Source of the DNA: Acinetobacter sp. WCHA45
GTDB lineage: Bacteria > Pseudomonadota > Gammaproteobacteria > Pseudomonadales > Moraxellaceae
NCBI RefSeq assembly: GCF_002165255.2
Contig: NZ_CP028561.1
Coordinates: forward strand, 1,488,001-1,552,000
Length of the DNA stretch: 64,000 bases
Direction: 5' to 3'
The position numbers and the translations under genes are program-made. The notes beneath the pieces are model-generated. The model ran no database searches. It was not told the DNA's origin and was given only the letters and a program-made list of their open reading frames with translations. Position 1 is the stretch's first letter. Each line of letters starts with the position of its first letter. This document shows positions 54,473 through 63,862 of this stretch, piece after piece.

Positions 54473-55768
54473 ATGTCGAATATGATGAATAAAGCTCAAG
54501 GCTTTGGGCTATCTTTGATTACTAAAATCGCAGGAAGCGAAGTATTAGATCAACTCAAATTAAGAAAATTTGTAGAGAAATCATTATATCAAGGATCAAA
54601 AACAGGTTTTAAAGTACTGAATAAAACACAAAAAGCGTTTAAACCACAAGCAATTGATAAGCAACGCCTCCCGAATCAAGTTAATAAAAATTTGTTTGAT
54701 CTCAGCCTGACTGAAGAACAGCAAATGACGGTTGATGCAATGTCTCAATTCGCTGAAGAAGTTTTATATGCTTTAGCGCATGACGCTGATCATCAAGCTC
54801 AATTCCCAGAACAACTTTGGCAGCATTTGGTTGACCTCGGTTTAAATTATTATGCACTTCCTGAAGCATTAGGTGGTGTGGCAGCAGAACAAAATATTGT
54901 GAGTAATATACTAATCGCAGAAAGTTTGGCAAAAGGTGATTTCAGTTTAACAGCAGGTCTGCTCAGCACATTTAGCGTTATTAATGCAATTACTCGTTGG
55001 GGCTCTACCCAAGTGCAGTCCATGTACCTACCTGTATTTGCAGAAGATACCGACGTTACGGCAACATTTGCATTTCAAGAAGCGACTCCTGCATTTAATC
55101 CATATCAGTTAAAAACCAAAGCAACTGAACAAAATGGACAAATGACCATTACAGGTGAAAAGACGTTGGTAATTTTGGGTGATACTGCGGATGTATTCCT
55201 TGTCAGTGCTGAGTTCAACGGTCAACCTGATATTTTTGTTGTACAGTCAAATGAAACGATCGCAATCAAAGCTAATCCAGCAATGGGTTTAAAGGCGGCA
55301 GAAACAGCAACGTTACAATTCAACCAGACCCCTGCCTTACGTTTAGGCGATACTGATTTTGATTACACTGCATTTATCGACCTTGGAAACTTAATGTGGT
55401 GCGCCATGGCGATTGGTACAGGAGAAGCAATCAAAGCTTACTGTATTAAATATGCAAATGAACGTACTGCTTTTGGCGAACCCATCTCGCATCGTCAAAG
55501 TGTTGCTTTCATGATTGCGGATATGGCCATTGAAATTGATGCTATGCGTATGTTGGTTTTAAATGCGGCAAGCTTGGCTGAAACGGGTAAACCCTTCCAT
55601 CGTGAAGCCTATCTGGCACGATTACTTTGTGCCGAAAAATCAATGAAAATCGGTACAGATGGTGTTCAAATCTTAGGTGGTCATGGTTTTACTAAAGAGC
55701 ATCCTGTTGAACGTTGGTATCGTGATCTACGCGCAACCGCTATCTTACATTCTGGCTTACATGCGTAA
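54473..55768 (+). CDS. Acyl-CoA dehydrogenase-like protein lacking catalytic glutamate
   Basis: 431 residues. The first 65 are an extra basic N-terminal region; then LSLTEEQQMTVDAMSQFAEEVL begins the acyl-CoA dehydrogenase fold. FAFQEATPAFNPYQLKT is a degenerate version of the FAD-contacting LTEPxAGSD. ERTAFGEPISHRQSVAFMIADMA and VQILGGHGFTKEHPVERWYRDLR are normal. The position of the catalytic Glu (IYEGT in MCAD) reads AILHSG here, and the alternative LCAD/IVD position reads DLGN, so both are missing. A non-catalytic partner subunit is likely. It is 15 bases before a second, complete acyl-CoA dehydrogenase gene. Confidence 0.82.
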   Translation: MSNMMNKAQGFGLSLITKIAGSEVLDQLKLRKFVEKSLYQGSKTGFKVLNKTQKAFKPQAIDKQRLPNQVNKNLFDLSLTEEQQMTVDAMSQFAEEVLYALAHDADHQAQFPEQLWQHLVDLGLNYYALPEALGGVAAEQNIVSNILIAESLAKGDFSLTAGLLSTFSVINAITRWGSTQVQSMYLPVFAEDTDVTATFAFQEATPAFNPYQLKTKATEQNGQMTITGEKTLVILGDTADVFLVSAEFNGQPDIFVVQSNETIAIKANPAMGLKAAETATLQFNQTPALRLGDTDFDYTAFIDLGNLMWCAMAIGTGEAIKAYCIKYANERTAFGEPISHRQSVAFMIADMAIEIDAMRMLVLNAASLAETGKPFHREAYLARLLCAEKSMKIGTDGVQILGGHGFTKEHPVERWYRDLRATAILHSGLHA

Positions 55769-55783
55769 TTTTGGAGAATAATA

Positions 55784-56983
55784 ATGAACTTACAAAATCC
55801 GAAAAAATTTAAAATGTTGGTTGATCAGGCGCATGAAACTGCAATCAATGTTTTGCGTCCAATCTCACGCAAATATGATAAAGCTGAACATGCCTATCCA
55901 AAAGAACTCGATATGCTCGCTGCCCTATTGGATGGTATGAATGAAAGTGGCGAAGGTGTGGGTGCTGCCAATGCGAGTAAACGAGGGACAGCGAACCCAG
56001 ATGCCATTGTGAATGGCGGTAACATGTCTGCGGCACTTGGTATTATTGAAATGTGTTATGGTGATACAGGCTTACTGCTCAGTATGCCACGTCAAGGCTT
56101 AGGCAACTCTGCCATTGCAGCAGTTGCCAATGATGAACAACTTGAACGTTTCAAAGGGACTTGGGCTGCTATGGCGATTACTGAACCTGGTTGTGGTTCA
56201 GACTCAGCGGCTATTCGTACAACAGCAACCAAAGATGGTGATGATTACATCTTAAATGGAGAAAAAATCTTTGTCACTTCTGGTGAACGTGCTGACTCAG
56301 TTGTAGTTTGGGCAACCCTAGATAAAAAGCTGGGTCGTGCTGCGATTAAATCTTTCGTTGTACCTAAAGGTACAGTAGGTATGAAAGTTGAACGTCTGGA
56401 ACACAAGCTCGGGATTAAAGCCTCAGATACGGCGGTGATTAGCTTTACGGACTGCCGTGTACCTGCTGCAAATTTATTGGGTAATCCAGAAATTGATGTT
56501 GCTAAAGGTTTTGCTGGTGTTATGGAAACTTTTGATAACACTCGTCCACTTGTTGCAGCTATGGCGGTTGGTTGTGCCAAAGCTTCATTGGAGCGTATCA
56601 AGGAAATTTTCAAAGACCAGCTTGATCCTGACTACAAAACACCATATTTACAAACCTCAAATTTAGCCGCACAGATTTACCGTATGGAAGCTGAGTGGGA
56701 AGCTGCTCGCCTACTTATGATTAAAGCCACATGGATGGCTGACAATAAAAAGCCCAACTCTAAAGAAGCTTCGATTGCCAAAGCCAAAGCTGGACGTGTT
56801 GGTAATGAAATTACGCTCAAATGCGTCGAATTAGCTGCAAGCGTGGGCTATGGTGAAGATGAGTTATTAGAAAAATGGGCACGTGACTCAAAAATCCTTG
56901 ATATTTTTGAAGGTACACAACAGATTCAACAGCTCATTATTGCTCGTCGTGAATTGGGTAAATCTTCGAGTGAATTGAAATAA
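55784..56983 (+). CDS. Acyl-CoA dehydrogenase
   Basis: 399 residues. MAITEPGCGSDSAAIRTTATK (FAD), GEKIFVTSGERADSVVVWA, the helix with FAGVMETFDNTRPLVAAMAVG and DSKILDIFEGTQQIQQLIIARREL, where the catalytic Glu is present. It oxidises an acyl-CoA, passing electrons to ETF. Chain length preference is unknown. It is co-transcribed with the preceding glutamate-less paralogue, with which it may form a heteromer. Ends at a clear terminator. Confidence 0.92.
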   Translation: MNLQNPKKFKMLVDQAHETAINVLRPISRKYDKAEHAYPKELDMLAALLDGMNESGEGVGAANASKRGTANPDAIVNGGNMSAALGIIEMCYGDTGLLLSMPRQGLGNSAIAAVANDEQLERFKGTWAAMAITEPGCGSDSAAIRTTATKDGDDYILNGEKIFVTSGERADSVVVWATLDKKLGRAAIKSFVVPKGTVGMKVERLEHKLGIKASDTAVISFTDCRVPAANLLGNPEIDVAKGFAGVMETFDNTRPLVAAMAVGCAKASLERIKEIFKDQLDPDYKTPYLQTSNLAAQIYRMEAEWEAARLLMIKATWMADNKKPNSKEASIAKAKAGRVGNEITLKCVELAASVGYGEDELLEKWARDSKILDIFEGTQQIQQLIIARRELGKSSSELK

Positions 56984-57007
56984 ATACCCATTTTAAACAA
57001 AAAATTT

Positions 57008-57034
57008 AAAAAGGACGTTATTTACGTCCTTTTT
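57008..57034. terminator. Bidirectional terminator ACAD / gor
   Basis: AAAAAGGACGT and ACGTCCTTTTT form an 11-bp stem with a short loop. Genes converge here. Confidence 0.88.
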
Positions 57035-57052
57035 ATTTCCATATAGCGCGCG

Positions 57053-58408
57053 CTATCGCATCGTCACAAACTCTTCCGCAGATGTTGGATGAATCGCAAC
57101 GGTATTATCAAAATCTTTTTTCGTCGCTCCCATTTTTAAAGCAACCGCAAAACCTTGCAGAATCTCATCCATGCCAAAACCGATACCGTGAATACCGACA
57201 ATTTTTTCATTTTCACCCACACAGACTAGCCTCATTTTGGTCGGTTGACGATGTTGCGTAATGGCGCTATACATCGCAGTAAATGATGAATTATAAACTT
57301 TCACAACTTGCTGACCATATTTATCAATCGCTTCTTGCTCAGTTATCCCTACTGTTCCAATCGGAGGATGACTGAAAACAACCGTTGGAATATTATCGTA
57401 ATCTAAATGCTCATCTGGCTTATGATTGAATAATCGCTCAGACAATTTACGACCTGCTGCAACTGCGACAGGTGTAAGCTCCATTTTCCCTGTGATATCT
57501 CCCACCGCATAAATGCCTGTTTGGGATGTATTCTGCAATTTATCGACTTGAATATATCCTCGATCATCGAGCTGTATATTGGCTTTTTCTAAATTCAAGC
57601 TCGCCGTATTTGGCTCACGGCCTGTTGCCCAAATCAAGCAATCGACCGTATGACTTTCGCCACTTTCTAAATGTAATACGACAGAGCCATCGGCATTCTT
57701 GGTGATTTTTTTAGGAACAGCTTGTGTATGTATAGTAATTCCATCTGTTTGCATCACTTCAACCAAAGTTTCACTTAAGAAAGAGTCAAAACGTCGAACA
57801 GGTAGATCTTTACGGATAAATAATCCAACTTGTGAACCTAAAGAATTAAGTACCCCAGCCAATTCAACTGCAATATAACCCGAACCAATCACTGCAACTG
57901 TTTTAGGTAAAGCCGTTAGTTCAAAGAAACCATTCGAATCAATGCCATATTCAACACCATCAATATCAGGCAATGATGGCTGTGTCCCCGTTGCAATCAG
58001 GATATGATCTGCTGTGAATTTCTCACCGTTGACTTCGATAGTATTTTTATCAATAAAATGAGCTGCACCATGGATTAAATCAACTTTATTTTTGCTTAGG
58101 CTATTTTGATAGGACTGATGAATACGTTCTATATAAGCTTGACGATTTTTGACCAGTGTCTGCCAATCGAAAGATTCAACTTTACTGTTAAAGCCATAAT
58201 CAGGACCATATTTTTGAATTGATTCAGCAATATGTGCCGCATACCACATAACTTTTTTAGGCACACAGCCGACATTGACGCAGGTTCCACCAATTTCAGC
58301 CTTTTCAATCAAGGCGCATTTCTTCCCATACATCGCAGCACGGTTAACTGATGCAATTCCACCACTACCACCACCAATCGCAATATAATCATAATGTTTT
58401 GTCATCAT
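57053..58408 (-). CDS. gor: Glutathione-disulfide reductase
   Basis: 451 residues, flavoprotein disulfide reductase. Redox motif [19 protein letters not shown] start [22 protein letters not shown] motif [22 protein letters not shown] second [23 protein letters not shown] and the C-terminal catalytic [12 protein letters not shown]. It reduces glutathione disulfide with NADPH in the cytosol. VNVGC and YAAH after the motif favour glutathione reductase over lipoamide dehydrogenase. The 14-base palindrome ATAGCGCGCGCTAT spans the stop codon. Confidence 0.94.
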   Translation of the reverse strand: MMTKHYDYIAIGGGSGGIASVNRAAMYGKKCALIEKAEIGGTCVNVGCVPKKVMWYAAHIAESIQKYGPDYGFNSKVESFDWQTLVKNRQAYIERIHQSYQNSLSKNKVDLIHGAAHFIDKNTIEVNGEKFTADHILIATGTQPSLPDIDGVEYGIDSNGFFELTALPKTVAVIGSGYIAVELAGVLNSLGSQVGLFIRKDLPVRRFDSFLSETLVEVMQTDGITIHTQAVPKKITKNADGSVVLHLESGESHTVDCLIWATGREPNTASLNLEKANIQLDDRGYIQVDKLQNTSQTGIYAVGDITGKMELTPVAVAAGRKLSERLFNHKPDEHLDYDNIPTVVFSHPPIGTVGITEQEAIDKYGQQVVKVYNSSFTAMYSAITQHRQPTKMRLVCVGENEKIVGIHGIGFGMDEILQGFAVALKMGATKKDFDNTVAIHPTSAEEFVTMR

Positions 58409-58505
58409 CGCCTCATGCTGTAATTACACAATTATTTTTAAGTACTCTTTATAGATATACAGCAACATGATGCAAAAACTTTTGTTTTTTAAATTTTTAA
58501 TACAA

Positions 58506-58538
58506 GAAAAAAGCACTGACCATGAATCATCAATGCTT
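58506..58538 (-). terminator. Terminator of alkM
   Basis: On the minus strand AAGCATTGA pairs with TCAGTGCTT (one G-U) around a 10-base loop and is followed by TTTT. Confidence 0.7.
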
Positions 58539-58559
58539 CTGCTTTGGGAAAGTTTTAAG

Positions 58560-59807
58560 TTATTCGGCTGCCACGGCTTCAACTGAAGTTTCAACTAAAG
58601 ATTGATCCACGACACCAAATTTCTTAAAGATTTTTGCTCGGCGTTTTGGATAGATATTGGCCTTATTCAGGTCACCCTTGTAATGATCAAATACACGCTT
58701 ATCCATCATTTTTGACCATAGTGGTGGAATTAATGCAGGCAACAGCATACTTGCATAACCACTAGGTAATTCTGGTGCTTCATCAAAATGGCGCAGTGCT
58801 TGGAATGGACGTGTTGGATAAGCATGATGATCTGAATGACGCTGTAATTGATACAAGAATAAGTTGGTCACAATATTGTTATTGTTCCAGCTATGCTCTG
58901 GCATCGTACGTTCATATTTACCATTCTTATCTTTCTGGCGTTTCAAACCATAGTGTTCAATATAGTTAATAATCTCGAACAGACTAATCCCATAGAATGC
59001 CTGAGTGGCTAAATAAGGAATGACACCTTTACCGAATAATCCGATCATTGAACCATGAAAAGCAGCACTCATTCCCCAGCCTTGCAATAATTCATTTTCA
59101 GTTGACCAGAATTTTTTACCTTTACGTTTTAAACGATTGGTTTCAATTTCAATAGCAGATTTGAAAGAACCAATGACTGTACGTGGCCAAAACTCATAGA
59201 ATGTTTCACCCATCTGGGAAGATGCTGGATCTTCAGGTGTCGCAGCGCGTTTATGGTGTCCATACGGATGTTCTACACGGAAATGGTTATATCCTGTTGG
59301 TACAAGAGCAAGATGAGAAAGAATATGATCTATACGATTATGTTTATGGCTAAGCTCATGTGCAGTATTGATTGCAATACCATTCACTGCCCCCATTGAA
59401 ATACCCAATAGGATTTTATCGATAAATGAAGTTTCTTTACGGCTAGATAAATAACATGCGTAAAAATTAGCTGCATATTGTAATGGAAGAAAGCTTTTCA
59501 CTAAGCGTGAATAATACGGATCTTTTTCAAGTAGTTTAATATCTTCATCAGTTGGATTATTTGCATCTTTTCCAATCAATGTGTCAATTGCTGGAATAAC
59601 GATGTGCAAAACAATTGGCCCGCCTAATGCAAAGATTTTTTTCAGTGGACGAGGTGCAAATTGATAACCTGCTAAAATGCCAATTCCAATTGCAGGTAAA
59701 GCTGGGCTAATTGCCCATAAATAACGTTTACGATCCAATTCAGTTTTCGATTTTGAAATGCTTACTGGCGTAAGTTCTTGCTCAACATTTACTGGTGCAT
59801 TCATCAT
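58560..59807 (-). CDS. alkM: Alkane 1-monooxygenase
   Basis: About 415 residues. Integral membrane diiron hydroxylase of the AlkB family: histidine boxes HELSHKHNR, HPYGHHKRAATPEDPASS and LQRHSDHHAYPTRPFQ, plus NYIEHYGLKR. It hydroxylates medium- and long-chain n-alkanes to 1-alkanols in the inner membrane. In A. baylyi the gene is alkM with divergent alkR, the same layout as here. The frame is open to 59858, but ATG 59807 (followed by MNAPVNVEQ) has GGAT five bases before it. Rubredoxin genes are not adjacent. Confidence 0.93.
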   Translation of the reverse strand: MMNAPVNVEQELTPVSISKSKTELDRKRYLWAISPALPAIGIGILAGYQFAPRPLKKIFALGGPIVLHIVIPAIDTLIGKDANNPTDEDIKLLEKDPYYSRLVKSFLPLQYAANFYACYLSSRKETSFIDKILLGISMGAVNGIAINTAHELSHKHNRIDHILSHLALVPTGYNHFRVEHPYGHHKRAATPEDPASSQMGETFYEFWPRTVIGSFKSAIEIETNRLKRKGKKFWSTENELLQGWGMSAAFHGSMIGLFGKGVIPYLATQAFYGISLFEIINYIEHYGLKRQKDKNGKYERTMPEHSWNNNNIVTNLFLYQLQRHSDHHAYPTRPFQALRHFDEAPELPSGYASMLLPALIPPLWSKMMDKRVFDHYKGDLNKANIYPKRRAKIFKKFGVVDQSLVETSVEAVAAE

Positions 59808-59992
59808 CTTATCCATGTCTTTGTATATATGTATATTTTGATGAATTATGAATTTCATGACAGTTGCAAGCGTCCAAAAAACCTATGTCAAAGTCTTTGG
59901 CATCATCACCCCTGTTTTTGTCCTAAAAACACATATTGAGTTATTACAGTAGCTCTCTATAATTTACAATCAATACATAATTTAAAAATCAT

Positions 59993-60925
59993 ATGGATGC
60001 TTTAAGTAAAATATTTGCTGATATACATTTAAATCACACCGAATATATCTACTTGAAAACTCAGGGAGAATGGAGTTTTATCTGTCAGGATCAAACAGCA
60101 CTTATCGTATACATTGTTTTAGTTGGTTCAGTTTTCATTCAAATTGATTCACAAAATAGTTTAACTGCTCATGCTGGTGAAATTGTCCTAATTCCTTCTG
60201 GAACAGCACATACGGGTGCCGATAACTCCATCACAAAGCTTGTGAATGCAGTCGATATTTCAAAATTGTTTGATGGACATAAAGAAGATGCTATTGAATT
60301 CGGTACAGATTCGTCAGAGAAAAATCTTATTTTAAGTGTTCGTTGTCAGATTGACACCATCATGGCGCGCCCTTTTATTCAAGCGTTACCTTCAATCATT
60401 CATATTCAACACGGAGAAAATACAGCACCTGAATGGTTACAAATTGGTTTACACTTTTTAGCATTAGAGACACAAAATATTCAGGCTGGCAGAGATATTA
60501 TTATTGATCATCTTGTAAATATTTTATTGATCAAATGTATCAGAGATCATATTCAACAGATCTCAAATCAACATGGATGGCTAAGCGCTTTAAATCATCC
60601 TGAGCTCAGCAATAGCCTTGCTGCAATTCATAACCATCCTGAAGATGCATGGACAGTTGAAACCCTTGCAGAACAATGCTGCATGTCGCGTTCAAAATTT
60701 GCAAGTTTATTTCATGAGGTGATCGGAGAATCTCCCTTGGCTTATCTACAACAACATCGTATGCGCTTAGCAAGCCAATATTTACGTAAAAGTAATTACT
60801 CCATTCATCTGATTGCAAATAAAGTGGGCTATTCTTCTGAAACAGCCTTTAGCCAAGCATTCAAACGAACTTTTGAAGTATCACCTAAGCAGTATCGACA
60901 GCAATTCATCGAAGCAGAAAATTAG
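59993..60925 (+). CDS. alkR: AraC/XylS-family activator of alkM
   Basis: 310 residues. An N-terminal cupin-like sensor (AHAGEIVLIPSGTAHTG, about 60-75) precedes a C-terminal double helix-turn-helix (WTVETLAEQCCMSRSKFASLFHEVIGESPLAYLQQHRMRLA, then SIHLIANKVGYSSETAFSQAFKRTFEVSPKQYR). Divergent from alkM with about 185 bases between starts, matching the alkM-alkR pair of A. baylyi, where AlkR turns on alkM in response to alkanes. The operator should be in 59808-59992, but I could not pick a direct repeat with confidence. Confidence 0.85.
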   Translation: MDALSKIFADIHLNHTEYIYLKTQGEWSFICQDQTALIVYIVLVGSVFIQIDSQNSLTAHAGEIVLIPSGTAHTGADNSITKLVNAVDISKLFDGHKEDAIEFGTDSSEKNLILSVRCQIDTIMARPFIQALPSIIHIQHGENTAPEWLQIGLHFLALETQNIQAGRDIIIDHLVNILLIKCIRDHIQQISNQHGWLSALNHPELSNSLAAIHNHPEDAWTVETLAEQCCMSRSKFASLFHEVIGESPLAYLQQHRMRLASQYLRKSNYSIHLIANKVGYSSETAFSQAFKRTFEVSPKQYRQQFIEAEN

Positions 60926-60931
60926 AATATA

Positions 60932-60957
60932 AAAAAAGACACCGAGGTGTCTTTTTT
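60932..60957. terminator. Bidirectional terminator alkR / lpxA
   Basis: AAAAAAGACACC and GGTGTCTTTTTT form a 12-bp stem with a 2-base loop; T-runs on both strands. Confidence 0.9.
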
Positions 60958-60970
60958 ATTTCTGTAAATT

Positions 60971-61759
60971 TTAACGGACAATACCGCGTGTAGACTTTTC
61001 GAGTGAATCAATAAACAATTGTGCTTCAGGCGTCTTCGTCAGTATGTCGCTACGAATCTGCTCAATCGCTTGCTCAGTGGTTAAACCAGCCTTATAAATC
61101 AGCTTATATGCTTCTCTTAAACCCTGAATCGTGTCTCGAGTCCAACCTTTGCGTCGCATGCCTTCAATATTCATACCATATGCATGTGCAGGATTACCAG
61201 ATGCCATCACGTAAGCAGGAACGTCCTTAAGAATTAAAGCTGCTCCACCAATCATGCTATATGAATCAATACGACAGAACTGATGAATACCCGCATTACC
61301 GCCTACAATAACATGATTGCCGACATGGACATGACCTGCAACGCCTACATTATTGGCAAAAATATTGTGATCACCAATTACACAGTCATGCGCAATATGG
61401 GTATTCACCATGAATAAGTTATGACTGCCAATTTTTGTTATTGCGTTATCCTGAACCGTACCTCTATGCAAAGTACAATGTTCACGAATAAAGTTATTAT
61501 CCCCAATCTCTAGCCATGTCTCTTCACCTTGGTACTTTAAATCTTGGCAAATTTCACCGACACTCGAAAACTGAAAAATATCATTATTTTTTCCAATTTT
61601 CGTAAAACCGCCAATTACCACATGTGAACGTAATTTAGTCCCAGCATCAATTGTTACATTCGGACCAACAATACAATAAGGTCCAATTTGTACATCAGAT
61701 GCAATTTCTGCAGATGGGTCAATAATTGCGGTTGGGTGAATTAGTTTTTGACTACTCAT
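60971..61759 (-). CDS. lpxA: UDP-N-acetylglucosamine acyltransferase
   Basis: 262 residues, left-handed beta-helix of hexapeptide repeats (IGPYCIVGPNVTI, NFIREHCTLHRGT, INVH..-like FMVNTHIAHDCVIGDHN with the catalytic His) and C-terminal helices. It puts a 3-hydroxyacyl chain on UDP-GlcNAc, the first lipid A step. It overlaps fabZ by 4 bases. The chain is cytosolic and trimeric in the family. Confidence 0.96.
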   Translation of the reverse strand: MSSQKLIHPTAIIDPSAEIASDVQIGPYCIVGPNVTIDAGTKLRSHVVIGGFTKIGKNNDIFQFSSVGEICQDLKYQGEETWLEIGDNNFIREHCTLHRGTVQDNAITKIGSHNLFMVNTHIAHDCVIGDHNIFANNVGVAGHVHVGNHVIVGGNAGIHQFCRIDSYSMIGGAALILKDVPAYVMASGNPAHAYGMNIEGMRRKGWTRDTIQGLREAYKLIYKAGLTTEQAIEQIRSDILTKTPEAQLFIDSLEKSTRGIVR

Positions 61760-62241
61760 GTCTGCTCAATTTTTTGGTGGGAAATCATGATTTCTGCTGT
61801 TGCAGCGACAATACCGTCGACACTAGCCTTACAATTGTACTTGTAAATGCCACGCTTTTGCATCACTAGTTCTGATTTTAAGACAAGCTGGTCACCAGCA
61901 ACAACTTGTTTCTTAAATCTTACTTTTTCTGCGCCAGCAAATAAGAACAAAGATCCTTCTTTTGGCTTTTGATTTGTCAAAACAAAGCCTAATATTCCTG
62001 AGACCTGTGCAAGAGCTTCAATAATCAACACACCTGGCATAATCGGGTATGTCGGGAAATGCCCTTGCAAAAACTCTTCATTAATAGAGACATTTTTATA
62101 GCCGACAATACTATTCTCAGTTATTTCTGTAACTCTATCAACAAGTAAAAAAGGATAACGATGCGGTAAATATTCACGAATCGTAAGAATATCCATGGGT
62201 AATTCAGGCATTGTAAATGCTGGAGATGTAGACTCAGTCAT
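61756..62241 (-). CDS. fabZ: 3-hydroxyacyl-ACP dehydratase
   Basis: 161 residues. Hot-dog fold with the catalytic His/Glu: YLPHRYPFLLVDRV, FPTYPIMPGVLIIEALAQVSG, KVRFKKQVVAGDQL. It dehydrates 3-hydroxyacyl-ACP in fatty-acid synthesis, competing with LpxA/LpxD for the same pool, which fits its position between them. ATG 62241. Confidence 0.96.
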   Translation of the reverse strand: MTESTSPAFTMPELPMDILTIREYLPHRYPFLLVDRVTEITENSIVGYKNVSINEEFLQGHFPTYPIMPGVLIIEALAQVSGILGFVLTNQKPKEGSLFLFAGAEKVRFKKQVVAGDQLVLKSELVMQKRGIYKYNCKASVDGIVAATAEIMISHQKIEQT

Positions 62242-62247
62242 AATAAA

Positions 62248-63318
62248 TTATTTACGTAACTTAAAGGTTGATTCAAGGGACTCTAATTGAGCTTGCATAT
62301 GATCAAGCCTTTTAGTGATTTGGGTCAATGGCACATCTGCTAATTGTCTAAGGCGTACAACAGTTCTTTTCCAGTGACTATTTTCAAATAGTCCAATTCC
62401 CGAAGAAAAGGTTCCCGCTTCAGAAATACTTTTTGTGACCATTGACATTCCAGTAAGCGTCACATTATTCGCAATATTTAAATGCCCTGCAACTGCACTG
62501 CCACCACCAATAATACAGTTTTTGCCAATTCGGACACTTCCAGCGATTGCCGTATTTGCAGCGATGGCTGTATGTTGATCAATTTGAACATTGTGAGCAA
62601 TTTGCACAAGGTTATCAATAATGACGCCATCTGCTAAAATTGTGTCATCTAATGCGCCACGATCAATACTACAATTTGAACCAATACGGACATCATTTCC
62701 GATTCTTACCGAACCGAGTTGAGCAATACGGTGCCATTTTCCTTGATAAGGTGCAAAACCAAAACCTTCTGATCCAATCACCGTATTCGCATGAATACGA
62801 ACCCGATCTTTTAACTTTGCACCGCCAGTAATCGTGACATGCGCATCAATGAAACAGTCGTTACCAATTTCAACATCATCATCAATAAAAGCATGTGCTT
62901 GGATAATTGTATTATGTCCAATAACACAATGCTCACCAATGACAGCATAGTGTCCTATATAAGCATTATCAGCCACGATCGCAGAAGGATGAATTTGAGC
63001 AGTACTTTCGATACCTCTTTGAGAAACTTTCTTCTCAAATAAATGTGTAAGAGTTGCAAAAGCGAGATAAGGATTTTCTACAACGATAAAATTTTGCTTC
63101 GATGATAATTGTTGTTTTAATGCAGTTGTCACAATATAAACACCTGCTTCGCTTGCTTCAGCTTGTGCTAAATATTTTTCACCATTTACAAAACAAATGT
63201 GATGATTTTGTGCCTGTTCCAAACTAGACAAATTAGAAATTTTAAAATCTTTATCACCAAAAAGCTCACCTTTTACAAGATGAGCTATTTCTTCTAAACG
63301 ATAAATACGTCTATTCAT
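62248..63318 (-). CDS. lpxD: UDP-3-O-acylglucosamine N-acyltransferase
   Basis: 356 residues. An N-terminal uridine-binding domain (to about 100) is followed by hexapeptide repeats ([35 protein letters not shown]) and the catalytic-His stretch [21 protein letters not shown], then a C-terminal helix ([23 protein letters not shown]). It adds the second 3-hydroxyacyl chain in lipid A synthesis. Six bases upstream of fabZ. Confidence 0.96.
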   Translation of the reverse strand: MNRRIYRLEEIAHLVKGELFGDKDFKISNLSSLEQAQNHHICFVNGEKYLAQAEASEAGVYIVTTALKQQLSSKQNFIVVENPYLAFATLTHLFEKKVSQRGIESTAQIHPSAIVADNAYIGHYAVIGEHCVIGHNTIIQAHAFIDDDVEIGNDCFIDAHVTITGGAKLKDRVRIHANTVIGSEGFGFAPYQGKWHRIAQLGSVRIGNDVRIGSNCSIDRGALDDTILADGVIIDNLVQIAHNVQIDQHTAIAANTAIAGSVRIGKNCIIGGGSAVAGHLNIANNVTLTGMSMVTKSISEAGTFSSGIGLFENSHWKRTVVRLRQLADVPLTQITKRLDHMQAQLESLESTFKLRK

Positions 63319-63321
63319 TGA

Positions 63322-63822
63322 TTATTTCAGTGCGTTAACCTTTTGGATCATTTTATCAGTTAAATCATACTGAGCGTCAGAGGCAATTGTTGAATTTTTA
63401 TTCAAAATAAGATCTAAATTATTTTCTTTTCTTAATTGCTCAGCGACTTGCTTCACTTTTCCTTCAAATGCAGTGTTCATTGACTGTAATGTAGACTGTA
63501 CTTTAGTCTGTAAACCCTGTTGAGTTGTATTGAACTCATTTAACTTAGCTTGATACTGCGCAGTCATTTTTTGAATATCTGCTTGATTCATCTTAGGACC
63601 ATCAGTTTGCGCTTTTTGCTGCATAGTTTCCAATTCTTTACCTAATTGCTCTAATCGTGTCGATGTTGGTTTAACTGATTGGCCAAGAGCAGCATTTTGT
63701 TGTTTAAGATATGTGCTACTTTCAACTACGCGAGCTAGATCAACAACACCTATACCAGCAGCATTCGTCATAGCAGAAACCGTTAAACCTAAGCCTAACA
63801 TCAACATCGTTAATTTTTTCAT
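63322..63822 (-). CDS. skp: OmpH/Skp periplasmic chaperone
   Basis: 166 residues. Signal peptide about 1-21 (ending MTNAAG), then GVVDLARVVESSTYLKQQN and a long charged coiled-coil (about 50-130). The OmpH/Skp family holds unfolded outer-membrane proteins in the periplasm on the way to BAM. It stands between bamA and lpxD, the usual order. Confidence 0.9.
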   Translation of the reverse strand: MKKLTMLMLGLGLTVSAMTNAAGIGVVDLARVVESSTYLKQQNAALGQSVKPTSTRLEQLGKELETMQQKAQTDGPKMNQADIQKMTAQYQAKLNEFNTTQQGLQTKVQSTLQSMNTAFEGKVKQVAEQLRKENNLDLILNKNSTIASDAQYDLTDKMIQKVNALK

Positions 63823-63862
63823 TATTTCGTCCTTTTATATTTTAAGAGCTTAAAGGCCGTAC

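Noticed and set aside
57043..57056. Palindrome ATAGCGCGCGCTAT over the gor stop codon as a recombination or regulator site
   Set aside because: A single 14-base palindrome with no repeat elsewhere in the window and no flanking context.
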